Shown here: positions 21,617-31,759 of the stretch, one piece after another
Numbering within the stretch: the first letter of the stretch is position 1
Layout of the letters: the number at the start of each line of letters is the position of its first letter
NCBI GenBank assembly: GCA_002104905.1
Contig: MCFE01000633.1
Location: 1-51,096 of the forward strand
DNA from: Basidiobolus meristosporus CBS 931.73
Taxonomy: Eukaryota > Basidiobolomycota > Basidiobolomycetes > Basidiobolales > Basidiobolaceae
DNA: 51,096 nt
Direction of reading: 5' to 3'
Made by a program: the position numbers and the translations under genes
The notes under the pieces: generated by a model
The model's database searches: none
Told to the model about the DNA's origin: nothing
The model's input: only the letters and a program-made list of their open reading frames with translations

Positions 21617-22738
21617 TTGACTGAGGAGTACTAGGCTCTGCTGGAACATCAGCTTCAGACTTGGTCAGATTATTAGCAAGTCAAAATGCAATAGGATTCA
21701 TATGAGTATTTGGGATAAAATATAGTACTGATAGCACAACAAAATGTTACAAAGTAAGACCTATGGTTAAAGGATACACTCAAATAACAGAACTTGACTA
21801 CACTAAAGTCTTAACATTAGTAGCAAAGTCAATTCCATCAGACTGATTTTGCCTGCTACAGCAAAACACCGTGAAAATATCAAAGTTGGAACTCATTGAA
21901 TTTTTAGCTGGTATTTAGTTGGCTTTTCTGTTGCAAATGCTCAGTGACAATCTTAAATGGAAGTAATGAGTAGCTGTTTACCAGTTCAGGTGTGAATGCT
22001 AGTGGACCTGGTCTCCTCCTGGAAATGGAATCAACTTGTTTACTGTAAGCTAGTACCTGTATTGTTGAGTGTTGTCTGTTTTGGAATTCAGCTTATGTTG
22101 TGATTGCACTTTGTGGGACTTTGCCTAGTTTTTCTCCATGGTAAATTAAAGCCTGTTATTTATCTAACAAATGTAAGAGAATACATTTGCATGGTGAGCT
22201 TGATGACAATGTGTGGTTGTGTCAATCTGAAGAGCCTGATGAGCCTGTGGAGTTAGATAGTCCCCATGTGGTTTGCATGCTTTTAAAAGTATATTTGTTC
22301 TCAAAAAATTAATAAATGTCCAGAGTTGCAATATATAGTTTTTATAAAATCACTGGGTTTCTAAAGATATACTGTTTATTTTAGTACCTACTATAGGCTT
22401 GATAGAGCAGATTTGGCTTTTCAGTCCTATGCATTTATGTTCCTAAAATTGCTACCAATAGCTAAATATATTTGAAGAGACTGGATCCATCTTATTGAAC
22501 AAGCTCAAGTTGTCTAATCCAGGAGAGGTCTCTTGGTGTTAAGGGAGATAATTTTCACTGAGAGATGTACCCAGAGCATCAACTAGAGTCTGTTTAAATA
22601 TAGGCAGGATATACCTAAGAGGTACCAGAGATTAGACTTGATTTGGTAATCATGCTAACGGAGAAAAACCTAAATTTGCTTAAGATCAAACCATATTGAG
22701 AGATCTTGGTGCCAACTGACAGCTCAGACTTCTCATGA
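21617..22738 (+). pseudogene. Copia H reverse transcriptase relic
   Basis: Read with many stops, the sequence follows copia-3 RT residue by residue: TEEY-ALLEHQ (about 21622), YKVRPMVKGYTQITELDYTK (about 21745-21804), LVAKS, then after an unrelated insertion at about 21990-22215 DSPHVVCMLLKVYLF (about 22258), YYRLDRADLAFQSYAFMFL (about 22389) and LTEKNLNLLKIKPY (about 22650). The similarity stops at the edge of the chromovirus. The same element appears to resume as RNase H at 30885-31016, 34429-34551 and 40208-40385. The YVDD box is not preserved. Confidence 0.68.
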
Positions 22739-22740
22739 CA

Positions 22741-25700
22741 CTATTCTCCTCTTCCAGGCAAAGCTCTGTTTCCCTTTGGGGCAGGTTTTGCAGGATATTG
22801 CTGGTGGAACTGGGTAACTAGTTGTTGACAATTAGTGAGATGGGTAGCTGGTTCCCATGTTTGGTCACTTGGACCATAACCAATCCAGTCTACTAAGTAG
22901 CACAGCTTTGACCAGATATACTTGGAGTCTAGAATCTGTTTAACTTCAAATTCTAGATGTTGGTCAACCTGGATGGCTTGGGGCTTTGCTTCTTGCCGGT
23001 TTGGCAAGGTGTTCCTACAATACGGCTCCAGGAGGGACACATGGAAAGTATCATGGATTTTCATACTTGCTGGTAACTGTAGCTGATATACTATAGGGCT
23101 AAGCTTCTTCTTGATCTTGAAAGGACCAAGTTTCTTGAAATCCAACTTGTCACAAGGGCGGTTGGTGCTGATGTTTCTTCTGAGCAACCATACAGAATCT
23201 CCTTCATTAAGATCAGGGCTGGGATGCTGTCTTAGATTGGCAAATTTCTTGTAGCTTTCCAGAGCTAAGGATAGCTCTTCCTTGAGGGTGTTCTGGATGT
23301 CCTGAATTGCTTGGGCATGTTCAGCTGCATGTGGGCTCATTGGGTTTGTTGGAATCTGGATATCAAACTGAGGGTGGAATCCATAGTTTGCATAGAATGG
23401 TGTAAAACCGGTTGCACTATGGCTTGAGTTGTTGTAGGCAAACTCAGCAACAGGGAGTAGATCAACCCAATTGTCTTGCTGGTAATTGATATAGCACCGG
23501 AGGTATTGCTCTAGAATCTGGTTGATTCTTTCAGTCTGGCCATCAGACTATGGATGGAAGGCAGTAGAGAGCTTGACTTGAACACCAAGGTATTGCATGA
23601 AGTGTTTCCAAAACTTGGACACAAACTGTGGGCCTCTATCTGACACAATATCACTGGGGATACCATGAAGGCGGAAAATATTTTTCAGGACTAAAGCAGC
23701 AGTTTCTTTTGCATCAGTGTTCTTACAGCAAGGGATAAAGTGAGCCATCTTGGTCAGCCAGTCAGCCACTACAAGTATAGCATTGAAGCCACATGACTCA
23801 GGGAGGTCAGTAATGAAGTCCATAGATATAGATCTCCATTGGTGTTCTGGGATAGGCAAGGGCTGAAGAAGTCCATAGGGCTGGTGTCTGGCTGGTTTTG
23901 CACGGTTGCAAATATCACAAGTCAGAATGTACTCTTTGATAAGAGTTATCATTCTAGGCCACCAGAAATCTCTTTTGATAGCATTCAAGATTTTGGCAGT
24001 ACCAAAGTGGCCCGCAGCCATTGAATCATGCCAAGACTTAATGATGTCTAGCTGGGTGGCAAGGTCTGGGACATAAAGCTGCTGCTTGTGGTAGATGAGG
24101 TTGTTTACCAAATGCAGGTTCCGGATGTTTGGGAACTTGGGAGGGGGCCCAACTAGGGATTCCAGATATTTCTTGATGGTGCTGGAAGTCATATCAGAGG
24201 CTTGGGATTCTGATATCCTTACTAGGAATGAAGGGATGACAAGACTTGAGGACTGGGTGGCAAGAATCTCAAAATATTTCTTGCTCAGCAATGGGTGTTC
24301 CATTTGCCGACAGACATCATCTCCCTCTTCCAGGGCATATTTCTTTTTTCTGGACAGGGCATCCGGCTTTCCTTGCTTTGCACCAGGTCTATAGGTGATA
24401 GTAAAGTCAAAGCTGGACAGGAAGGGTGACCATCTGTCTTGTCTCTGGTTTAGTACTTTGGAAGTTGCAAAGTACTCAAGGTTCTTATGGTCACAGAAGA
24501 CTTTGATTTTGTGCTTTGCACCATCCAGGTAGTGTCTCCATTGCTCAAAGGCTACAATGATGGCAAGCAACTCCTTATCATAGATATTGTAGTTGATCTC
24601 TGCAGAGGAAAACTTCTGAGAGTAGAATGCAATGGGGTGCAACACATTGTCCTCATCATACTGGGAGAGTATGGCACCAAGGACAAAATCAGAAGCATCA
24701 GTCTCCACTATGAATTGCTTCTCAAGGTCAGGGTGGGCAAGCAGGGGGACCTTCAGGAAAGATTTCTCAAGTTGGTTGAATGAGGTGGATTGCTCCTCAT
24801 TCCAGGCAAAAGGTGTGTTCTTCTGGGTTAGCTTTGTCAGAGGGGTGACTATCTTGGAGTAGTTGGCTATGAACCTGTGATAGAAGTTGGCAAATCCCAG
24901 GAAGGATTGTACTTCCTTGACTGAGCTTGGAGTTTTCCAGGACTGGACTGAGTCAACTTTCTTTGGGTTCATTCTTGTTCCCTCAGGGCTGATCAGGTAA
25001 CCAAGAAATTCCACTTCTCTCTGGTCAAATTCACACTTCTCTAACTTGGCATAGAGACCGGCAGAGTCTAGCTTTCTCAATACTTTCTTGACATGTTCAT
25101 CATGTTCATCTTGGCTCTTGGAGTATATGAGAATATCATCAAGATAGATTACCACAAACTGGTCAAGGTATTCACGGAATATGTCATTCATGAGGTGTTG
25201 ACACACAGCAGGGGCATTGGTGAGGCCAAATGGCATTACTTTGTACTCAAAGTGACCATATCTTGTGCAAAAGGCAGTTTTCCATTCATCACCAGGCTTG
25301 ATTCTGACAAGATTGTAAGCTCCTCTCAAGTCTATCTTGGTGAAGACTTGGGCAGCAGATAGCTGATCCAACAGTGTGTTGATCAGGGGCAGGGGGTAGC
25401 GGTTCTTGACTGCGATCTTATTCAAAGCACGGTAGTCCACACACATTCTGAGGGTGCCATCCTTCTTCTTGACAAAGAGGATTGGGGCTCCAGCAGGTGA
25501 TTTTGAGTGCTGAATAAAACCCTTCTGGAGGTTTTCTTGAATACAACCATGGAGTTCTTTCAACTCCAGCTGGGAGAGGTTATATATTGGGCCAAATGGA
25601 GGGACTTTTCCATCTTCAAGGTCAATAGGGCAGTCATAAGGCCAATGGTCAGGGAGGAGTTCTGCTTTCTTCTTGTCAAAGACATGGGCAAACTCTTGGT

Positions 25701-26310
25701 ACTTGGCTGGTATAGTTGCTGAGGGGGCTCCTTCAGCTGGCAAGGTATCTTGGGCTGTTGAACTGTTGGCAACCGTCTTTTCACGGTCATCAGGGTCTGG
25801 AGATTTCATGGAGTTGACTTGGTGGGATCTGGTGAATGACAGGATCTGGGATTTCCAATCAATACTTGGATTGTGGTAGCTCAACCATGAGCTTCCAAGC
25901 ACAATAGAATAGTGTAGTGAGTTGATGATGTTGAAGGCAATTCTTTGTTGGTGGGCAGTACTGGACAGCTGGAGTAAGCATGTTTCATGGGTAATGGCAC
26001 CAGAGGAGAGTGATCTTCCATCAATAACTTCTACTTGGACTGGACAGGATTTCAAGGTAACAGGAATAGAGTGCTTCTGGACAAAGGCTTGGTCAATGAA
26101 ACAGGATGAAGCACCGGAATCAATCAGGGCAAGGGCTGGGACAGGACTGAAGTCAGGGATCTGGATTTTGACAGGCATTCTCAAGGACTGGATAGATTTT
26201 GTGGCAAAGGAAGATTCTTGGATATGCTGGATTTTCATGGGTGGGTCCAGTTGCAAGCCTGTCAGTGCAACTAGACATTGGAGTTTCCCAACAGATCTGA
26301 ATCAGGTTGG
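22741..26310 (-). pseudogene. Chromovirus pol: protease, RT, RNase H, integrase, chromodomain
   Basis: One frame throughout, broken only by TAG at 23545-23547, where HPQTDGQTER would be usual (a CAG to TAG change). Protease: ALIDSGASSCFIDQ (about 26124). RT: KKKDGTLRMCVDYRALNK, FTKIDLRGAYN, MPFGLTNAP and the active site YLDDILIYSK (about 25145-25115). RNase H: ETDASDFVLG, YDKELLAIIVAFEQWRHYLD, FCDHKNLEYF. Integrase: HFGTAKIL with CDICNRAK zinc ligands, then the core Asp residues in SMDFITDLP and VSDRGPQF and the Glu in DGQTER. C-terminus: FEVKQILDSK, YLVDWIGYGPSDQTWEPATH (about 22960-22840), a chromodomain that in this family directs insertion to heterochromatin. It is in the -1 frame relative to gag. 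Confidence 0.92.
26247..26289 (-). promoter_or_regulatory. Programmed -1 ribosomal frameshift signal between gag and pol
   Basis: On the minus strand the heptamer GGGAAAC occupies 26289-26283 and is read in the gag frame as TT G GGA AAC, the exact X XXY YYZ phase. Three sense codons later gag stops (26273-26271). Slipping back one base gives the pol frame, which opens only five codons upstream and stays open into protease. After an 8-base spacer, CTAGTTGCA (26274-26266) pairs with TGCAACTGG (26255-26247) across a 10-base loop: seven Watson-Crick pairs in a row plus one G-U and one G-C. All three parts of a classical signal are visible; function is inferred. Confidence 0.8.
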
Positions 26311-27195
26311 TTACTGGAGGACTGCATCAGCTTGAAGCTGGACCTCTTGTTGGGGCAGGACTTGGCAAAGTGACCTGGTTGGCCACAGTATAGACAGAGG
26401 TTGGCTTGTTGACGTCTGGACTTTTCACTCTTTGATAGTTTCTTGTATTTGGCACTATCAATCTGCATGGGATCTTCTGGAGTGACTTGGGGAGCAGGAG
26501 GGGCTGGGACTGCAACAGGAATGTGTCTTTGATGGTTCTTTTGCTTCTTCTGGAATAGTCTGTTATCACACCAGATTGCTTGGTGCATAGCTTCAACCAA
26601 TGTATCTGGATCTGGGAGTGTGAGTAGCAGATCACAAGCTTTATCATTGAGGCCATCTTGGAATTGGCTAATCAAGGCTGCTTGACCCCAGGAGCTGAGG
26701 TCACTGGAGGGTTGTCAGAATTCTGAGGCGTAGACTGATGCTGGTTTGTTCCCTTGCTTGAGGGTCTTGATCTTGTTGGCAGCAGCTCTGGCTTGGTCAA
26801 GGTTACCAAATGTTAGCTCCATTTCAGTGAGAAAAGCTTGATAGTCTCTGAGGAGGGGAGAGTTGGTCTCCACTTATGGGGAGAACCACTTGAGAGCTGT
26901 ACCAGTAAGCAGGTTGGAGACAAAACCAACTTTGGCCTGGTCAGTGGGGTACCGGTGAGGCTGGAGTGCAAGATTGTTCTTCACCATGTTGATGAAGCCA
27001 CGGAATTCATTCTGAGAGCCATTGAACTTGGTAGCAGGAGTATACTTGTGTTCTTGGTAGGCTGGGACATGGCTAGTTTGCTGGACACTTTGGTTCTGGA
27101 ACTGAGCAAGAGTGTTTCTGAGGTCTGCATGATCTTGCTGCAGTTGGGTAAAGGCAGCCATGAGCTGGGCAAAGTTCAGCTCTAGGTTGGACATG
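26271..27195 (-). pseudogene. Chromovirus gag, two nonsense mutations
   Basis: Starts MSNLELNFAQLMAAFTQLQQ at 27195 (an upstream non-ATG extension to 27224 is open but less likely). The retrotransposon gag core follows: KFNGSQNEFRGFINMVKNNL and GTALKWFSP. A TAA follows at 26871-26873, then the same frame continues (EMELTFGNLDQARAAANKIK) to a TGA at about 26717 where EFRQ is expected (CGA to TGA), then WGQAALISQFQDGLNDKACD. A CCHC zinc knuckle CLYCGQPGHFAKSC lies near 26398-26357. The frame ends at TAG 26271-26273, after the frameshift heptamer. Apart from the two stops it is full length. Confidence 0.88.
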
Positions 27196-27224
27196 GTAGC
27201 TAAGGAAGGCGGATGAACTTGCAA

Positions 27225-27370
27225 GGAATACTGGAATATACCAAACTAGATTGTGGGTTTGTAAAGCCACTAGTATGTCAAGAATAAAACTATTGAGCCA
27301 CAATCCCAAGCTTAAATAAGTTAGTGTCACTTCAGAAGGTACTGGTTTTGACGTCCTTTGATAGAGTATT
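27225..27370 (-). repeat. Chromovirus 5' LTR, piece adjoining gag
   Basis: Diverged relative of the family-B LTR: AATAAAACTATTGAGCCACAATCCCAAGC and GTCCTTTGATAGAG correspond to family-B positions 27540-27630. The boundary with the gag leader is uncertain. It stops at the left end of the MITE (27371) and continues at 29181. Confidence 0.65.
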
Positions 27371-29177
27371 AGACTTGTTCCGTTGTGGTGGTGTATAAGT
27401 CCAAGGGAGAGATACGTCCAACACTTCTCAAGTGTTTTGTGTGTGGGGTGTTCACTGGGTGCGATAACCTCTGGCAAAAGCTTGCTAGGAATACTTGGGT
27501 TCTGTCTCTAATCTAATGTGAAGGGGAATAAAGCCACAAGCTTGTCAAGGGAAAACTATTGAGCTACAATCCCCAACTTAGTTGGCGTCTTAACAAAAGT
27601 ATGTGCTGGGTTCAGCGTCCTTTGAGATGACAATGTACTAAAGCTTCCAAAGTCAAAACAACTGTAAACTCCACCAGCAGGGACTTGATAAGAATGCAGC
27701 TTTGGTCAATAGTTACAAAGACAGAAAAGTATCTTTGCCTGTACAAGAACAAACTTGGGAAAGAATCAAATATAATAAAAGATACCTACTCTGAGTATTC
27801 CTCACAAGTAGTGCCTCCAAGGTCAGTTGGCTGTCAGCGCGGTTTCCTGGGAGTGTCCTGTGGTCTAGGGTTGGAAGTTCAGGTAGCAGCAGGTAGCAGT
27901 GATCACACTAATCAACAAGTCAGTATATTGATAAAAGGGATGATGATTTATTGTTGAGGGATAGCCTCCCTTATATACTTTTCTTACTGGCTAAGTGATT
28001 ACTAATCATGGTGTTCCAGAAGGTTCCGGATATCAATAGAAGTCTTAATGACATCAGAATGACCTAAGAATGTTCTAAGTAGGTGCCGGAAGGTTCTAAG
28101 AGGCACAGCACATCCAACCAATCAGGAATCAGTATTCTGAAACCTGTGTAACATGGGGATACCATATATGGTATGGAAATGGTAGGGATGGTGACACGGG
28201 TTGATCATGTGTCACAGGTACTGGCACGGGTACTTGCCTAATATAGAAGCACTTGTAGCTAGTAATCTTACATAAAGTGAGGGGTAACTTATGCAATAAG
28301 GTAAGCAGGTGTGATAGTCAACCGGCTTATGGGATAGTACTGATTGGGTAAGACAAATGGATAAAACTAAAATGAGTGTAGTAGGGATATAGGGAAGTAG
28401 AAAATAAGGGAATGAGCACATCTGTCAGTGGGTGTCACTGTCACCCCACTACACCGTTGGATAGTGCCACATTGAGCCATGAGTGCCAAATGATGCCAGA
28501 GTGTGCCAGAGAGGTCAAGTGAGCCTATACTTGGCCACAGAGTGTGAAACATAGCTCTGCATCTTCATGTAAAGCAGCCCTTGTGTTTCACTCATTGCGC
28601 GGGAGAAAATCCATTTTTTGACCTTTTTTTGTGGACCAATGTAGCTCAGGATGTGAAAGAGCACAGGAGAACTGAATATATGCATCTGGTACTCAATACC
28701 CATGGCACTCTGAATCTAGCTCCTGTAGCTTGTATCATGTCACAAAAATGAATGGCACTATCTTGGTCCACTGGTACTAGCTGGCACTATAAGTGCTTTG
28801 TGTAGATCTTATTTTAGGGCTAATATTTGATCATAGTGCCAGATAGTACCAGTGGACCAAGATAGTGCCATTCATTTTTGTGACATGATACAAGCTACAG
28901 GAGCTAGATTTGGAGTGCCATGGGTATTGAGTACCAGATGCATATCTTCAATTGGCTTGTGCTCTAACACATCCTGCACAACATTGATCCAAAAAAAAGG
29001 TCAAAAAATGGATTTTCTCCAACTCAACAGGTGAAACACAAGGGCTGCTTTGCATGAAGATGCAGAGCTATGTTTCACACTCTGTGGCCAGGTAGAGGCT
29101 CACTTGGCCTCTCTGGCACACTATGGCATCATTTGGCACTCATGGCTCAATGTGGCACTATCCAACGGAATAAGTCT
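27371..29177. mobile_element. Foldback MITE inserted in the chromovirus LTR, itself split by a family-B LTR
   Basis: Ends AGACTTGTTCCGTTG (27371) and CAACGGAATAAGTCT (29177) are inverted, and both flanks carry ATT (27368-27370 and 29178-29180), the 3-bp duplication. Removing the nested LTR leaves a hairpin of about 735 bp like 37988-38718, with an internal palindrome around 28690-28940 (ATGGCACTATCTTGGTCCACTGG and its complement). No coding capacity. Confidence 0.85.
27384..28453 (-). repeat. Complete family-B LTR nested in the MITE
   Basis: 1070 bp, TGTGGTGG...CCACTACA, flanked by CCGT (27380-27383 and 28454-28457; the duplication could be 4-6 bp because bases are shared). On the minus strand the core AAAAGTATATAAGGGAGG lies at about 27968-27984, with AATAAATCATCATCCC following it. 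It interrupts the terminal repeat of the MITE after 13 bases. Confidence 0.9.
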
Positions 29178-29180
29178 ATT

Positions 29181-29930
29181 GTACTAAAGCTTCCAATACT
29201 GTAACAACTGTAAACTCCACCAGCAGCGTAATAAAGTGAATGCAGCTTTGACCAATAGTTTTACAAAGATAAAGTATCTTTGCATTTATAGGACAAGACT
29301 AGGGAAAGATGATGGGTGATACTTACGGTGAGTATTCCTTTTACAAGTTTTCTTCAAACTTTGGGCAGAAGGCAGGGATCCACAAGTAAGTCAGGAGAGT
29401 CTGATAAAAATGTTAGGAATAGACACAAGGCAGGAGGAAAAGCTAGGCATGGCAGGAAAGGACTTAGGTGTGGACCATCAAGGCAAGGCAGGATTCAAGG
29501 CAAGGCTGTTTATTCAAGACCTGTGTTTATCAGACTGAGGAATACTTAAGGGGGGATAGGACTATATATACTTTTTGGCTATACTGATGCCAAGAGATAT
29601 TAGCTAATACTAATGGGGTTGTGGGGTGAGGCACAGCAATGGTGCTGGGGATAATGACATAGATGACACGGTACTGAGACAGGATGGGGAAATGGATTGG
29701 GTCACCTGATCATGTGACCAAGTCATGTGACCTGGTACTTCCATATAAGGTACTGGACTATGAAAAATACACTGGAAAGCTTCCATGGAATGTTCCATTG
29801 TGTAACAATGGTTTGGATGGTCAGGAACTCTCTGGAAGGTGGTAGAAGGTTCCAGAAGGAATCTCTTAGAAATTGATCTAGGAAGCTGAAACTTGGCATG
29901 GGTGTTCACGGTTGTCATGTGATCATGACA
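29181..29930 (-). repeat. Chromovirus 5' LTR, outer piece
   Basis: GTACTAAAGCTTCCAATACTG, CTCCACCAGCAG and TATCTTTGCATTTATAGGACAAG match family B at moderate identity; the outer half is family-specific. A TATA-like core AAAAGTATATATAGTCC reads leftwards at about 29560-29576. It ends in TGTCATGATC (minus strand from 29930). Confidence 0.7.
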
Positions 29931-30884
29931 GCTAAAGTAGATGTGCCAGTTTTGCATTGAAAATGATGTAGCACAATCCAGGAAGCTTTTGGTCAAGCTA
30001 GCTGTGAACAACATGGCAATAATAATGCTCAATGGAAGAGTCTACCAAAGCCAGCAACAAGGGAGCTTTGTAAAAAAGCTGCAGCTCTCATCAATTAATG
30101 CTATTAGCCCAGTATGAGTAGAATCAATAAGGAAAAGCAATCTTCACATGGGTTGGATCTTATTTGCTGCTGACAGAGTGAAGATCTTGCATATAGGTGA
30201 AGCAACAATGCTCAGAAGTCTGTGGACTATCACTATGTCCAAAGTTGAGTTTTAGATTAGTAGCATGTACATCATAATGCTGCCTCACTGCTTCTGGTGG
30301 AGTGCTCAAGAAAACACACTCAAACATTGCAAGGATTTTCTGCAAAGACCGGTTGAGGAAGTACTATACCTTGTAATGCCACCTGAAGGGCAGGATGTAT
30401 AAGAAGCACTGTACTAACAATGGTATAATGCAACAGGGGTATCACTAAAGTCAGGAGCCAATGGCATTACAGCTAGCATACATATCAAATGGTGGATTCT
30501 AATGAAGTTACCTGTTGAGGGTGAGGTTGGGCTTAATGATAGTTTTGTGTAAAGAACTTGTATTGTTATTGCTTTCTGCAGTTTATTTCAACTTGAGATT
30601 CAGCAGATATAAATCAATGTGTATGCATGAAAAATAAGGGCACTGGTTGAGCCAGCAAGTAAAGACTGTGAAAAAGAGGCAATAGCCAATCAGTGTATGC
30701 AGAATTATGATATTGCTGAGGGTCAGGGGTCAGAGTGTGTGAGAAATGACAGACAACCAATCAAAAGTTGCTAAGGGCTCACATCCACAAAAATATTGAC
30801 AGTTTTTTTAAGATTCAAAGTGCATTTTTTTCCAATGGTTTTTTTATAGTGTCCCAGTGGCACCATACCTTGTAGCCACAGGAT
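29931..30884. other. Unassigned stretch between chromovirus and copia H RNase H
   Basis: By position it should hold the copia H sequence joining RT to RNase H plus about 600 bases of something else, but no alignment is convincing. Short open frames (for example 30160-30345, minus) are unrecognised. Poly-T and poly-A runs occur near 30805-30845. Confidence 0.3.
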
Positions 30885-31016
30885 TAAATTTTTGAGATGG
30901 CCTTTTGGCAGTTACTTCACAGTCATTTTTCACAAGGGCTTTCCTGACTATGAAGGAGCAACTTCATAGAATTCAGCAAAGTAACTAACCATTGCACCTT
31001 CCACAACATAGTCATA
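30885..31016 (+). pseudogene. Copia H RNase H relic, piece 1
   Basis: DYEGATS-NSAK-LTIAPSTT (about 30952-31010) matches the copia RNase H segment that in copia-1 reads ITWNCKKQPTVVLSTTEAEY. It stops exactly at the Harbinger target duplication ATA (31014-31016) and the frame continues at 34429. Confidence 0.65.
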
Positions 31017-31759
31017 AGACTTGTTCCATCGTACCGTGCCAGGGCACGCGGCGCGATCCGTGGTTGCAAAGAATGATTGGGCGCAATATTATAGCTACCA
31101 GAGGGCAGGATTGTTTGTGGACAATTTTGCACAATGCGGGACAATCTTGCACACTATGGCACAATCTGACACAATGAGGTTGGCGCGGATGATCACGCCA
31201 ACTTGTAATGCTTGCATCACGTGCGCGATTGGATACCGCTATAATGGCAGGTAAAATCTGGTATTTGGATATGTTTCTTTAATGTAAATGGAAATAAATG
31301 TGTATCACACTATAAACTACACTGATACTTACCATTTTGGTTCCCCTCACTCCAATTGGACGGTATCTCAGTGGTTAATTGGTCCAAAAGTATCCTGAAG
31401 CTGGCAGCCCCCAATTGGCTCATTGACTACTGAAAAAGCTACCTGATTTGCCATCAAATATCCCATTTTGCCCATTGAGCAAGTAAATTCCTGATCCTAG
31501 TGATTGGGCAAGGTGTCATAGCTAGCACGCAAGCAATCGTGTAGGTGCCAAACAGATCCAATAGCTGCACTGGTATTACAGATGACGTATATATATGCAG
31601 GGTGTTTATTTATAGGGGTTCTGTCTCAAATGTGAGACGACCTTGATATTACTTATATCAAAAATTTGATGATCACTGATTTGCAATGGCTTGATTTGGA
31701 TTGCAAAAAAAAAGGGTTGTCGGGATCATTACAAATGTGAGCAATTCAAAGCGATCGCA

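Larger units (their letters stand above)
22741..29930 (-). mobile_element. Nearly intact Ty3/gypsy chromovirus, minus strand
   Basis: Gag (27195-26271), then pol (about 26310-22741) ending in a chromodomain, with a 5' LTR to the right that is itself interrupted by a MITE and a family-B LTR. After the pol stop the sequence reads TGTCATGAG, the same first 8 bases as the 5' LTR start (TGTCATGATC at 29930 reading left), but copia H sequence begins at once, so the 3' LTR is missing or reduced to its first bases. Only three point stops interrupt gag and pol. Confidence 0.88.

Noticed and set aside
24095-26335. Several plus-strand open frames of 60-137 codons
   Set aside because: They are antisense shadows of the chromovirus pol and gag frames.
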